DNA from: PLOWO2-12-38-17 sp963709355
GTDB lineage: Bacteria; Planctomycetota; Brocadiia; Brocadiales; Brocadiaceae
Direction: 5' to 3'
NCBI GenBank assembly: GCA_963709355.1
Contig: CAVPVY010000005.1
Location: 1,302,001-1,366,000 of the forward strand
Length of the DNA: 64,000 nt
Of the stretch, positions 52,336 to 62,786 are shown one piece after another. Position 1 is the first letter of the stretch; every line of letters begins with the position of its first letter. The notes below the pieces were generated by a model. That model saw only the letters and a list, made by a program, of their open reading frames with translations. It did not search any database and was not told the origin of the DNA. The position numbers were made by a program, and so were the translations under genes.

Positions 52336-53214
52336 TTAAAATCTAGTATCTCCTTTTCTACACATTTTTTGCAATATTACATATGTATTCATAAAAGATA
52401 TTCTATCGCCTGGATGTCTTGCAAGATATGTATCCAGGTATTTAAATGCTTCGTTATACCTTTTCTCTGCTATATAATTATCAATAAGCAAAATAACGGG
52501 GCGATTATCATCAGGACTGAACAACAATGCCAGCTGACAGTATTTCAATGACTTTTCATACTTCATTTCAGTATTATAATTCCTTGCTTTATAAATGAAT
52601 ATTTCAGCAATAACTTCAATATCATTCAAAATCTTTTTCTGTGGATTATTCAAATCGCCTGACTTTACAATACCGTCGCTGTGTGTATGCTCAAAGTACT
52701 TCTTTTGTCCTTCGTATTCAATCATATTATAAACATGACCTGGCACAAAGATATTTTTTATATTAACATCATAATTACGACAAAGGATGGTGAAACGTAT
52801 AGCATACGAAAGACAATTCCCCACATTAATGTTAAGGGTATCTTTGATATCGTAACAATCCTTATACGTTCCATCATTAGCATTCTTTTGCAGCCAATCA
52901 AATATTATTGTTGCTTTAGTTATTGGATTATTTACACTTTTTGCATCAGCCTCATTATTCAAACGATAAATGAGATTGTTAATTCTATCTATGTACCTCT
53001 TCATTTTCTTGTCCGTATCAACATCAGATGCAATAAGACATGCCTTTATGAAAGGCATGTCCAACCCACCGTCTCTAACATCTTCTATTAAGATTGTTTC
53101 AAGCGGAATCTGGCTGACTTTATAAGAGTGATTTAGGTGTGCAGTTATTTGACATCCGTAAAGACCAATAGTAAACAAGAAAAGTAAAATATTGAATAAT
53201 ATTAGACGTTCCAT
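52336..53214 (-). CDS. Transglutaminase-like lipoprotein with TPR-like C-terminus
   Basis: 292 residues. A lipoprotein-type signal ends LYGC (Cys21). A transglutaminase-like core shows the Cys in NINVGNCLSYAIRFTILC, the His in FVPGHVYNMIE and a possible Asp in HTHSDG. The C-terminal 100 residues look like two TPR units (YEKSLKYCQLALLFSPDDNR, YNEAFKYLDTYLARHPGD). Papain-like members cleave or cross-link peptides; here the target is unknown. It lies 3 nt after the response regulator gene, so it is probably co-transcribed with the two-component system. Confidence 0.78.
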   Translation of the reverse strand: MERLILFNILLFLFTIGLYGCQITAHLNHSYKVSQIPLETILIEDVRDGGLDMPFIKACLIASDVDTDKKMKRYIDRINNLIYRLNNEADAKSVNNPITKATIIFDWLQKNANDGTYKDCYDIKDTLNINVGNCLSYAIRFTILCRNYDVNIKNIFVPGHVYNMIEYEGQKKYFEHTHSDGIVKSGDLNNPQKKILNDIEVIAEIFIYKARNYNTEMKYEKSLKYCQLALLFSPDDNRPVILLIDNYIAEKRYNEAFKYLDTYLARHPGDRISFMNTYVILQKMCRKGDTRF

Positions 53215-53217
53215 CAG

Positions 53218-53583
53218 CTAACCTAATTTAGCGTTTAATTCTTCAAGCAGCCGTTCCTGTGTAAAAGGTTTTTCCAGGAAAGTTAGTTTTGGGTCTATTT
53301 CAAATATCGTCTTGTAAGCGCGTGGTGAAAAACTGCTCGCTATAATGATTGGGATATCAACATAAGCAGGGTCTGCTTTTAACTGTTTAAGAAATGTTTC
53401 TCCCGCCATCTGTTCAAGTAATAAATCAAGTATAATGATGTCGGGCTTTTCATTTTTTATCATTTCAAACGCCTGTAGACCATCAGCTGCACGTCTGTAA
53501 GTATATTCAGTATTTTCCAGCATTAACTCATAAAATAAGAAATATTCGTCCTCATCTTCTATTATGAGTATTTTCTTACTCAA
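53218..53583 (-). CDS. Single-domain response regulator (receiver only)
   Basis: 121 residues, CheY-like. The phospho-acceptor Asp is in DIIILDLLLEQ, acidic residues at the N-terminus are IIEDEDEYFL, and the conserved Lys is in FLEKPFTQE. It has no output domain. It is encoded 32 nt after a histidine kinase and is probably its partner. Confidence 0.92.
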   Translation of the reverse strand: MSKKILIIEDEDEYFLFYELMLENTEYTYRRAADGLQAFEMIKNEKPDIIILDLLLEQMAGETFLKQLKADPAYVDIPIIIASSFSPRAYKTIFEIDPKLTFLEKPFTQERLLEELNAKLG

Positions 53584-53615
53584 GTATAAACTCCTTTTAT
53601 GCTTTAGTTTTATTA

Positions 53616-55688
53616 TTAAGTAACGTTTTGCGCAATAGGCAAATTAAATCTAAATGTTGAGCCTTTACCCTGTCCTTCGCTTTCCGCCCATAAATGTCCT
53701 TTGTGCGCATCAATAATATTTTTGCATATTGCAAGACCTACTCCGGCGCCATCCACCCTCGGTCTTTCCTGAAAGAATCTCTCAAATAATTTCCCAAATT
53801 GTTCTTTTGGTAATCCTATACCAACACCCGTATCTTTCACTACAAATTCAATAAAGCCATCCTTCTGCTCAAGGAAAACATTTATCTCGCCTTTTTCCGT
53901 ATACTTTATAGCATTATCTATGAGGTTAGTAACTACACGCTGTATCTCTTCCTTATCACCTATTACGGCAGGCAACCCTTGGTTTACGTGGTTTACTAAA
54001 GCAAGCCCTCTTTTCTCAGCTAGAAGTCTCATACCCATAACCGTCTGTAACACCAGTTCATCCATATGTATATGTTCTTTTTTGAAAAGCAATCTGCCAG
54101 ATTCCAGAACAGAAAGGTCAAGTATATTCCCGATAGTCTTCCTCAGTCTTTGCAGGCTATCGTTGATAATTTTACTGAATTTTTCCTCTCTGGTACGGTC
54201 TATGTGCTCTTTTTTTACTTCTTTTGACCACAAATCAATTGCCATTTGAACCTGAGCTACTGGCGACTTTAATTCATGAGATACATCACGTATCATCTTA
54301 TCTTTCATCTGGTCAAGCGTTAGTAATTCTTTATATGCCTGCTCCAAATCTTTACTCTTTTTCTCCAATTCCTGATTAATATTTACAAGGTCTTTTGTCC
54401 TTTCATCTACAGTCTTTTCAAGATTTGTTGTATATTCTTTGAGCATTTGTGTCTTTTCTTCTAATATACTTGTCATCTTGTTAAATGAGTTGGACAATTC
54501 ACCAATTTCGTCATGTGATGCAATTTTCAGCCTCTTACTGTAATCACCCTCAGAAATACTCTTTGTTCCTTCTGTTAGATATAAAATAGGATCAGAAATC
54601 TTCTTCCCGAAAAGAAAAGCAAGGGAAATAACTATTATCGTTATAATAAACATTATCGGTGCAACTGTTTTATGTAATCTTTTTACAGGCCGGTATCCTT
54701 CGTTTACATCAATTTCAGCAATAATGCCCCATTCAAGCTCAGGAATCCACTGCCAGAATCCAAGCACCTTCACCCCTCTATAATCCAGATAACCTTCTCC
54801 GTCGTGTCCTTTATTGCCTTTTAAACATTCCTCAGCACTCTTTGTTAGTCTTTTTGTTTGTGGATTTATTACCTGAAGTTCAAGCGTCGTCCTCTGCTTT
54901 ACAAGGCTTATATCTTTAAGATACTTAAGATATTTAGATTCTGATATCATAAATCCATCTTCATTTATTAAATACGTTTCCCCTGTCTCTCCAAGCCTGA
55001 CACTACCCATTAATTTACTTATTCCCATCACATCTAATCTCAGGCATACTGCACCAATGACCTTGTGTTCATAGACCACTGGTGTCGTTATGTAAAGGGT
55101 TGGCATGCCAAGCTCCAATTTCCCATACTCGTTTTCTAATGGAATTACAGATGGGGCAATTGATGAAACGAATGTAATACCGTTTACCGCTTTTTGAAAA
55201 AACTCAAACCCCGCAACGTTTGTGATTACATTACCTGTCGATGTAGTAATTTTTAAATCGCCAAATCGGTCACAGATAAATATCTCTTTATAGCCATATG
55301 CGTCTCTGAGAGAGTTTAAATGATGCAATAATCTGTAAAAATTTTCACTACCTTCTGATTTGTAAATTACACCAGGTACGTTCGGGTTTTCAGCAACAAT
55401 CCTTGCATCTGCCTTTCTTTCCTCAATCCATCCTAAAATTAGTTCTGCTTGTTTGTGTCCAACACCTTCAAGATTTTGAATTAATGCGTCTTGCAATGCC
55501 TCCTTTTCTGTTGGATAAACAAACACACGTATAATAAAGATAGGGAAAATTGAAAGTAGGATGGACGAGATGATAATTTTTGTCCTTATTGATTTATGGG
55601 ATGGTATGTGAAATTTATTTATTATTCTATATATAATATTGTCATTGCTCAAATACTTCTGTACGATGTTCTTTATTGTTGCATTCAT
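53616..55688 (-). CDS. Sensor histidine kinase with dCache, HAMP and coiled coil
   Basis: 690 residues. TM1 is at about 35-60, an extracytoplasmic double-Cache region at about 65-340 (GYKEIFICDRFGDLKITTST, LGETGETYLINEDGFMISE, WGIIAEIDVNEGYRP), then TM2 and a HAMP domain (GTKSISEGDYSKRLKIASHD). A coiled coil (NINQELEKKSKDLEQAY) leads to HisKA with phospho-His in DVSHELKSPVAQ. The HATPase has NLIDNAIKYTEKG, VKDTGVGIG and GAGVGLAIC. It probably phosphorylates the adjacent receiver. Confidence 0.94.
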   Translation of the reverse strand: MNATIKNIVQKYLSNDNIIYRIINKFHIPSHKSIRTKIIISSILLSIFPIFIIRVFVYPTEKEALQDALIQNLEGVGHKQAELILGWIEERKADARIVAENPNVPGVIYKSEGSENFYRLLHHLNSLRDAYGYKEIFICDRFGDLKITTSTGNVITNVAGFEFFQKAVNGITFVSSIAPSVIPLENEYGKLELGMPTLYITTPVVYEHKVIGAVCLRLDVMGISKLMGSVRLGETGETYLINEDGFMISESKYLKYLKDISLVKQRTTLELQVINPQTKRLTKSAEECLKGNKGHDGEGYLDYRGVKVLGFWQWIPELEWGIIAEIDVNEGYRPVKRLHKTVAPIMFIITIIVISLAFLFGKKISDPILYLTEGTKSISEGDYSKRLKIASHDEIGELSNSFNKMTSILEEKTQMLKEYTTNLEKTVDERTKDLVNINQELEKKSKDLEQAYKELLTLDQMKDKMIRDVSHELKSPVAQVQMAIDLWSKEVKKEHIDRTREEKFSKIINDSLQRLRKTIGNILDLSVLESGRLLFKKEHIHMDELVLQTVMGMRLLAEKRGLALVNHVNQGLPAVIGDKEEIQRVVTNLIDNAIKYTEKGEINVFLEQKDGFIEFVVKDTGVGIGLPKEQFGKLFERFFQERPRVDGAGVGLAICKNIIDAHKGHLWAESEGQGKGSTFRFNLPIAQNVT

Positions 55689-55789
55689 GTATTTACAACA
55701 AACTATTTAATTAGATTCTTAGCATTGCCCAACGTCGTCCTGAACAAAGTGAAGAAAACGACACTTTATCACGCAAACCCTTAAATTAT

Positions 55790-56833
55790 CTATTTAAATC
55801 TATCTTTAACGAAAGCGGGTATGTTTTTCATATACTCGTTAATTAACTCAACTGTAATTTCGGATACCCCCCGTTTTATTGCATAATCTTCAATTGATTT
55901 AATAGCCCTTCCCCTGGCAAACACAGGTGCCCTCTCCATGCGCCGTTTTGCCTCTTCAGTCCACACCGGTTCTCCGACGGTTTCTTTTTTTACCGTGTTA
56001 CTTGAAAACCTTAAATACGCCTGAAACTTTGCGATAATTCCATTGTTTTTTGTTACACGTTCTTCAAGAAATATCTTTATCTTATCAATGACCTCTACTT
56101 TGCGAGCACTCTTTAACTTCTCTTTCGCCTTGTCCCATGCCTCCATCTGAAGCTCATCGAAACCGATATTTTTAATACGCCTTGATGCAAGACGCATGGA
56201 TTCGTCTCTAATTTCGGAAAGAAACTTTGAAGTAATCTCCTTATAACCATGCTGGCGTGCCTTTTTCTGCATCAACTTGAAGATACCGGGTCTCACAAAA
56301 TCAGGCGCATTTGATACTCTTTTGCGCGCATCATCAGTCCATGGAATTTCTTCTTCAGTTTTATTCTCACATTGACAATTAACAATATCTCTGTCGTAAA
56401 TATCGCCGCTTGATTTTGGGAATGCAGTTTTATTATTAATCTCCATCTCTTCTCTCGATGCCTTCATTATTTCCGGTGTGATTTCACTATAATTATTTCT
56501 TTCGGCAAAGCGCTCAACACCTTTTATGACCATCCCCCTGCTAAATGATGGAATCTGTTTTATGATATTCTTCGCTTCTCCACTCCACGTCATGGTAAAT
56601 ATTTCATCGGTGCCGAATGTTTCCGATTCTGATAACTGGATAACCTTATTGCCATACTTTCCGGGTATATAATCGCACCATGCGTCCTCATTCATCTGAT
56701 TGCCTGTCGTTGCCAGGGCTCGCGCCCTGCATCCTTTACAAATATATTTAAATTCACATATGCCACACCTTCCATTTAATTCACCATCTCGTAAAGTACG
56801 AATTTCTTTACTGGTTCTTCCAAATCTCGACAA
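55790..56833 (-). pseudogene. C-terminal part of radical SAM protein with three PCP_red-like domains
   Basis: The frame continues the radical SAM protein after a one-base shift at about 56820 (EIWK | TSKEIRTLRDGELNG). It begins with the SPASM-type cysteines GRCGICEFKYICKGCRARA. Then come three repeats of the protochlorophyllide-reductase 57-kDa-like domain: WSGEAKNIIKQIPSFSRG, WTDDARKRVSNAPDFVRPG and WTEEAKRRMERAPVFARGRA. Such domains occur at the end of AhbC/NirJ-related proteins of heme biosynthesis. If the shift is real, this half is not translated from its own start. Confidence 0.82.
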
Positions 56834-57692
56834 AGCTCTTCTCTCTCACATTCCCACAAGCATTCGGCATATAAGGACACGGGGTAACATCTCCTTCTGG
56901 TGTAATCCTGCAATAATGAGTTGCAGCAGGACAACCGCCTGCATAATATCTGATAAACGGGGATTTTGAATCATGTTCATATGCAATTCTTCTGTAATGA
57001 GGGGCACACTTTGCCCCTATCATCATCTTCCCCTTGTACCTTTTCTGTATCTCGTAAAGCCGGTGCAAAGAGTTGTCATACTGCTGCGGTGTAATATCAG
57101 TTAATTCCTGTCCCTTACCTGTACACACGAGAAAGAATAGATTAAAAACCCTTGCACCGAGATTTGAAGAAAATTCTATTATATCGAGAATTTCATTATA
57201 ATTATCTCTTGTAACTGTTGTTTGTATCTGGAAATCTATACCGTGCCTGCGGCATGCATTAATACCGTTAAGCGTTTCATCCCACGAACCGGCTATCCCC
57301 CTGAATCTATCGTGTCTTTCTGGTGACATAGAATCGAGACTAATACCAACCCCTGTAATGCCGCTTTCTTTCAACCTCTTTGCAATATTATCATCTATCA
57401 TATTCCCGTTTGTACCAAGCACTACCATCATGCCCTTTTTTGAGGCGTACGATGCAAGATCGTAAATATCTTTCCTTAGCAAAGGTTCTCCGCCTGTAAA
57501 TATCAATAATAGATTTGGATTAAGTTCAGCCATCTGGTCAATAAGACGAAAGCCCTCTCCCGTAGTCAGTTCGCTGGCAGATTGCTTTATCAGGGCATTT
57601 GTATCAAGATAACAATGACTGCAACGCAGATTACATCGATAGGTCGTATTCCATGAAATCGCATAGGGTTTGAATTTCATTCCAAATCTCAA
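56808..57692 (-). pseudogene. N-terminal part of AhbC/NirJ-like radical SAM protein
   Basis: 294 codons with the radical SAM motif CNLRCSHCYLD, the GGEPLLRKDIYDL segment and the first SPASM cysteines (CRITPEGDVTPCPYMP). It ends VREKSFVEIWKNQ because an extra base in GGAAGAACCAGT shifts the frame; the continuation is at 55790-56833. Full length would be about 630 residues. Relatives remove side chains from siroheme or didecarboxysiroheme on the alternative heme route. That role is likely but not proven here. Confidence 0.83.
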
Positions 57693-57797
57693 ATATTATC
57701 AATTATTAAAGCTCATCATGACGATTATTTATAATTCATTACGTATTAAAAAACAACAATTTTTATCCATCGCTTGAGTTTAAACAATCAAAATATT

Positions 57798-59111
57798 TTA
57801 GGTACTCATCTGACATACTATCGCTTTAATCATTTCTGTGGCTTCTTCTTTAGTCTTTATATTTCCTTCAAGTTGTTCATCCTCTACCCTTGTCAATATT
57901 TCTTTGAATATTGGGCCTGGTTTCAGTCCCATTTCAATAAGATCGCGACCTGTAACAAGGGGCTTGGGTTTGACTTCTTCCTGTGACAGCCTACCTAACA
58001 TCTCCTGACAGTAATAATAGTCCGACAAATCCCCGCTGCTTGACAATGCATCAATCCTGCATAATTCTGCCAGTTCAGGATAACTTTCATTTGCGAACAG
58101 TCTCTTTAATTTACTTAATCTCATCTTTTGCGTATCTTTAAAATAAAGGTGCTTCATTACAAGCCAAACAATACGTTCTTTCTCGTCATTTGAAGTCTTT
58201 AAGCGGTTACATATTATTTTTGTCATATCTGCGCCGACTTTTTCATGCAAATTGAATCTAATCCTGTCTGTCTCCTCAAATGTAACCGTTTTTCCAATAT
58301 CATGCAACAAGACGCCCATTGCTAATGTCCATGATGGATTGTTCATCTTTGATAAACATAAAAGGGTATGAACAAAGACGTCGCCCTCTGGATGGAAATT
58401 TTCAGGCTGTCTTACACCTTTCATGTCTGACACCTCAGGAAGTATTTCTTTTAAGAGGCTTAACTCATCAAGTAATTTAATGCCAATATGAGGATTTTTG
58501 CCTTTTAATATCTTCTCAAGTTCATCCCGTATACGTTCCGCACTTACAATATTAATTTCACTTGCCAGTTTTATTATCGCCTTCCTAGTTTCTTCGTGAA
58601 TTGGGAAATCAAACTGACTCGCAAATCGAACTGCGCGTATCATACGCAGTTTATCTTCTGAAAACCGTTCTATTGGATTTCCTATTGTTCTTACAATTCC
58701 ACTTGAAATATCTGCCTGACCTCCTACAAAATCAAGTATCTCGTCATTTATAGGGTCATACATTAAACCGTTTATTGTAAAATCGCGCCGCCTTACGTCG
58801 TCTTCCGGGGTAGTAAAGGCAACATAATCAGGATGCCGGCCATCGCTGTATGAACCTTCCTTGCGGAATGTAGCCACTTCAAAATTGTGACCATTTTTAA
58901 CAACAACGACAACCCCGAACTGTGCGCCGACTGGAATTGTCTTATCAAATAGCCTCAATACTTCTTGCGGTAATGCGCTAGTGGCAATGTCATAATCAGC
59001 AGATTCGTTACCCATAATCATATCACGCACGCAACCGCCTGCAAAATAGGCTTTATGCCTGTGCGCTTGCAGAATCTTTATAATATCTATGGCGCTTTCT
59101 CTAACAGTCAT
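57798..59111 (-). CDS. CCA tRNA nucleotidyltransferase / poly(A) polymerase family with HD domain
   Basis: 437 residues. The class II nucleotidyltransferase head has AGGCVRDMIMGNES and the metal-binding DYDIA, then VRRRDFTINGLMYDP and DKLRMIRAVRFASQFDF. The C-terminal HD domain has GVLLHDIGKTV and the His in MKHLYFKDTQKM. It adds or repairs the CCA ends of tRNA or adenylates RNA. One of the six tRNA genes here (Leu TAG) lacks an encoded CCA, so this activity is needed. Confidence 0.93.
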   Translation of the reverse strand: MTVRESAIDIIKILQAHRHKAYFAGGCVRDMIMGNESADYDIATSALPQEVLRLFDKTIPVGAQFGVVVVVKNGHNFEVATFRKEGSYSDGRHPDYVAFTTPEDDVRRRDFTINGLMYDPINDEILDFVGGQADISSGIVRTIGNPIERFSEDKLRMIRAVRFASQFDFPIHEETRKAIIKLASEINIVSAERIRDELEKILKGKNPHIGIKLLDELSLLKEILPEVSDMKGVRQPENFHPEGDVFVHTLLCLSKMNNPSWTLAMGVLLHDIGKTVTFEETDRIRFNLHEKVGADMTKIICNRLKTSNDEKERIVWLVMKHLYFKDTQKMRLSKLKRLFANESYPELAELCRIDALSSSGDLSDYYYCQEMLGRLSQEEVKPKPLVTGRDLIEMGLKPGPIFKEILTRVEDEQLEGNIKTKEEATEMIKAIVCQMST

Positions 59112-59453
59112 ATTTATAATGAAAGTACTTTATAATCACTAATAAAAATCATTACCAGAAATAAGATTCGTAAGAATAAAAATGATTGTACTCTATAATA
59201 TAAATATTATATAAAGTCAACTTTTACTTAAGCAAATATACAGCGTACTTAAATGCTTTACAGGTAAAAGATATGGTTAACGAAAATACAACCGGAAGCA
59301 ACAGCCTAGTAGGATTTGATAGACTAATATTTTGGTTAGTTATCTAATTCTTATTATCTATTACAGATTCCAACTAATTTGAATAATAAGCATTAAATTC
59401 TGTAAATTATGAAATATTATGTTCATATTGAAAAGGCGTATTTCTCTGTATGA
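59112..59453. other. Non-coding stretch, about 340 bp
   Basis: AT-rich, with no gene, repeat or hairpin that I can support. It probably contains the promoter of the nucleotidyltransferase gene. Confidence 0.5.
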
Positions 59454-61193
59454 TTATTTTTTTTCAGCAATCTTGCTGTTGATGGCATTTATAAATTTAT
59501 CCAAATCAACATTGTGCATCTTGGTTGCCATATCAATGCTGGCAACTCTGCCCATTGTTTTTCGCATGACAGGATTCGCCATCTGATGAAAACCAAAATC
59601 AAGAAAGACCTGAAGCGTCTCTGGATACTGGTCAACTACGTCAAATACCTTTGTATCTTTGGTAATTTCTAAAAGTATTTTTGTTTCAGTCTTTTTGACC
59701 TCCTGCGTTAAATTTATAGTTTTCCATAAATTATATCCAAACAAACTCAGCGCCGCCAACTCAAACCATCCAGATGTCCCCATGACGCCATAAAAGAAGG
59801 GTTTCCCATTTATACCAACCAGTATTTGAGAAAACACCCTGAGAAAACAGCCGAAATTCAATAATATAAAAGTAGCGTTTGAAAGCCTCAGGCTGTACAT
59901 GTTAACGCCTTTAAAAGTAGGAATCATCTTTGACGAATAACCAACAATCATCATTGTTATGAAACCTACAGTAACGGCATGATTAAGAGAACCATGAAAT
60001 CTTTTATGTACATCGGTTCCATGGCCTAAAAAGGACATTAAAACCAAAATAATAGCGCTGACTATAAGCCAGATATATGCCGTGCGGATGGTCTTGGCGT
60101 AACTTCTATCCATGACCACATCCTGCAATTCTTTTGTTGACCTTTCAAACACGCGCAGACCGTAAATAAATATAAAGAATGCGCCAGCCAGAGGGAATGC
60201 CATAAATTGTGAAAAGCGGTATGCAATGATACTCTTACCAGCAAGCATGTGCGTTATATAATAAATCGGAACGGAAAGATTGATAATCAGGAATACAAGA
60301 TTAATTGCCTTTTCTCTTACAGGTTTAATATCAAGAAAGGCATATACTGTTCGTATATTAATTGCAAAAATGAACATGAATACAAAACCGAAGAGGTAGA
60401 GGTGGATATATGGGCTGAAAAAATACCTTGGCACCTCATAAAGACCATGTTTGTATAAATGAAATATCATACCAAGGTTCATAAAAGTAGAAATAATAAA
60501 CCATGTGATACCCGCCTTGAAAAACTTGTCAAATATACCAACCTTTTCCTTGCTTGATAGTATTGTACGCAAGATTATAAAGGCAAAAAGGCAAATTGCA
60601 GTCGCTTCCATAATGGCAGACACTGGAAGCAGGAATCTAACTGGTTTATAAGGTAAAGGCTGAATAATAACCCTCAATGCAATACCGGCGATAATGAAGA
60701 AGTAACAAACATTTACAAGTCTCCTGTGTTTGAGTTCTGAGTTTTTTACCCTAGGTATTATGTATAAAGCAAAACCCATAATGGAAATTCCCACCCAGCC
60801 GTATATCTGTGCATGTCCATGCGCCTGGATAAGGGCATAATAAACCGAATTAAAATTCAATTTAAAGGTAATATAGCTGAGTGTAATAGCGCCAAATGTT
60901 ACACCCACTGTGAGAGTTAGAATGATTGCAGTTTTAACAAATTTTTCATAAACCTTATCCTCTACAAGCACCGGGAATTCAACGTTTTCACCGCCGCCCT
61001 TTTCAATCGCCTCGTTGAGTTCTTTCACGAGCGTATCATAATCAACCTCATGCGCCTTGGCAAAAAATGCGATAGGTTCATTAGGTCCACGCACACCGCC
61101 GGCAATAACAAGGTTATATTTCTTGAATACTACTATCGTTTCCGGGTGCGCCTCGATGAGGTCTTTAATTATTGTATTCCTGTTTATTTCCAT
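59454..61193 (-). CDS. NnrS-like membrane protein with DUF1858 domains at both ends
   Basis: 579 residues. The first 65 residues (NTIIKDLIEAHPETIVVFKK) and the last 75 (TKVFDVVDQYPETLQVFLDF, MANPVMRKTMGRVASIDM) are DUF1858 domains. Between them lie about twelve hydrophobic helices with NnrS-type histidines: QAHGHAQIYGW (His125, His127) and HGTDVHKRFHGSLNHAVTVG. NnrS is a heme- and copper-containing membrane protein that relieves nitric oxide stress in denitrifiers. In an anammox-type organism, where NO is an intermediate, a link to NO is plausible. The double DUF1858 fusion is unusual. Confidence 0.8.
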   Translation of the reverse strand: MEINRNTIIKDLIEAHPETIVVFKKYNLVIAGGVRGPNEPIAFFAKAHEVDYDTLVKELNEAIEKGGGENVEFPVLVEDKVYEKFVKTAIILTLTVGVTFGAITLSYITFKLNFNSVYYALIQAHGHAQIYGWVGISIMGFALYIIPRVKNSELKHRRLVNVCYFFIIAGIALRVIIQPLPYKPVRFLLPVSAIMEATAICLFAFIILRTILSSKEKVGIFDKFFKAGITWFIISTFMNLGMIFHLYKHGLYEVPRYFFSPYIHLYLFGFVFMFIFAINIRTVYAFLDIKPVREKAINLVFLIINLSVPIYYITHMLAGKSIIAYRFSQFMAFPLAGAFFIFIYGLRVFERSTKELQDVVMDRSYAKTIRTAYIWLIVSAIILVLMSFLGHGTDVHKRFHGSLNHAVTVGFITMMIVGYSSKMIPTFKGVNMYSLRLSNATFILLNFGCFLRVFSQILVGINGKPFFYGVMGTSGWFELAALSLFGYNLWKTINLTQEVKKTETKILLEITKDTKVFDVVDQYPETLQVFLDFGFHQMANPVMRKTMGRVASIDMATKMHNVDLDKFINAINSKIAEKK

Positions 61194-61242
61194 GATTTAA
61201 GATTCTAGCAAACTTCTTAAAATCCTTGCAAGTAAATTAAAA

Positions 61243-62145
61243 CTATAGTTCACCAATTACAGAAATCTCAGTTTCAAGTTCATACCTTAATTTCTGTTTG
61301 ACTTCTTTTTTAACCAGTTCAATTAGCTGTAACACGTCTGACGCCTTTGCATTGCCTGTATTAACAATAAAGTTCGCGTGTTTTGTAGAAATCTCCGCAC
61401 CGCCGATACGTTTACCCTTGAGTCCAGCTTTGTCTATCAACCTGCCAGCCCCGATACCTTCGATTTTTTTAAATACGGAACCACAGCTTGGATATTCTTC
61501 TAGTCGTGGTTGTTTAGCAATGCGCCATGCAAGATTTTCGTCAATAACCTTCTGTATATCTTCCTTAGATTTTGGCGCAAGCTGAAATGTAACATCGAGT
61601 ACTATATCCTTACTTCTTTGTAAAACACTCTTATCATAACTAAATTGAAAATAGCCAACGCCAACTTCACAAATACTGTCCGCTTCTGTTAATATCTTAC
61701 TTTTCTCAACAATTTCTTCTATAAATATTGTTCGTTTCCTATCAGGCGATAAAAAATGAAGATTCTGCCACATAGCACCGCCAACGGTACTTGGAATGTC
61801 AACAAAGTGCTCGAAGCCAGACAATCCAGTATTTTTGGATTGTTCTATAAGATCATCAACTATTACGCCACTTTCTGCCAGCACCTTTCCATTATCAAGA
61901 AATTTAATTTTATTTGCCCGGTTACGGATAACCAGTCCTCGAAATCCCTTATCGGTAAACAAAATATTCGCCCCGCAACCAAGCAGAAAAAAGGGAATTC
62001 CTTCGCTACGGGCCTCTGACAAGGCATGTACCAATTCATCAATAGTATGAACCTCGACAAACAAATCAGCCTGCCCACCAATTTTGTACGTGGTAAATGG
62101 AGCGAGAAGTTTGTTTCGTTTGAGGTTTGGAACATTTATTAACAT
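61243..62145 (-). CDS. murB: UDP-N-acetylenolpyruvoylglucosamine reductase
   Basis: 300 residues from the ATG at 62145, taken because the upstream codons (about 20) are not like MurB. The FAD-binding part shows TTYKIGGQADLFVE, FFLLGCGANILFTDKG and GFEHFVDIPSTVGGAMWQN. The C-terminal part has YPSCGSVFKK (catalytic Ser region), AGRLIDKAGLKGKRIGGAEI and HANFIVNTGNAKA. It makes UDP-MurNAc for peptidoglycan, which is consistent with planctomycetes that have peptidoglycan genes. Confidence 0.94.
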   Translation of the reverse strand: MLINVPNLKRNKLLAPFTTYKIGGQADLFVEVHTIDELVHALSEARSEGIPFFLLGCGANILFTDKGFRGLVIRNRANKIKFLDNGKVLAESGVIVDDLIEQSKNTGLSGFEHFVDIPSTVGGAMWQNLHFLSPDRKRTIFIEEIVEKSKILTEADSICEVGVGYFQFSYDKSVLQRSKDIVLDVTFQLAPKSKEDIQKVIDENLAWRIAKQPRLEEYPSCGSVFKKIEGIGAGRLIDKAGLKGKRIGGAEISTKHANFIVNTGNAKASDVLQLIELVKKEVKQKLRYELETEISVIGEL

Positions 62146-62205
62146 AATGCTGCAAGTAACTACCTTAAGCAACTTTCTTACACCACGAAGACCCCCAAGG
62201 CACAA

Positions 62206-62786
62206 ATAAAATAACTTATTGTCTTGTTGCCTTTGTGGCTACTTTGAAGTTCCTTGACGTTAAATCCTTGTTTAAAGAATAGCCTATTTTATTATACATT
62301 TACAACATGAATTTTATAAATAGCCTTAAAATAACACCTTATTAAAGTGGTATAATCCATGTAATGCGTACCCAGGAGATAGCGGATGCCTGATATTACC
62401 TTGATCTTTGCTGCGCTGACCAGTATCAATGTAGCCATCGATATTGCGAATTTCTTACGCGAGACCGATCAGTCACTGGAGAGGGCTGAGTTGAAATTCA
62501 ATCTTGCCGAACATTTTTTTTAAATGATGGTAAGTCCAAACGATAAATAATGGGTTTATTACCGATGATACACAATATCCTGACTGGTGGTAAGATATTG
62601 GAGGTTCAGTTAGAAAAGTAGTATGAGGAACGGTCTGGTTTGCAACAATAGTATGCTGCTTAGTAGAAGCATAGGGTCAAACCTTCATTATTCAATAACC
62701 AACTGCTTCCTTACAATTGAAAAACGAAGATATGACTCCAAGATTTCATGCTGTGTAAATCTGCGTCTAAGTGAAATTTTTGGGTA
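62206..62786. other. Non-coding stretch with repeat and a short phage-like ORF
   Basis: It contains a CACGAAGACCCCCAAGGCAC-type dispersed repeat near 62170-62240 and the 45-codon ORF at 62386. The rest shows no gene. Confidence 0.5.
62386..62523 (+). pseudogene. 45-codon phage-like protein, probably truncated
   Basis: The ATG at 62386 with a nearby AGGAG reads MPDITLIFAALTSINVAIDI, then ANFLRETDQSLERAELKFN and ends LAEHFF at TAA. The pattern LxSINxAxDIAxFLRExDxSLExAELK matches small phage-encoded helical proteins. The stop follows a run of eight T (CATTTTTTTTAA), so a slip in the run may have ended the frame early. Confidence 0.5.
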
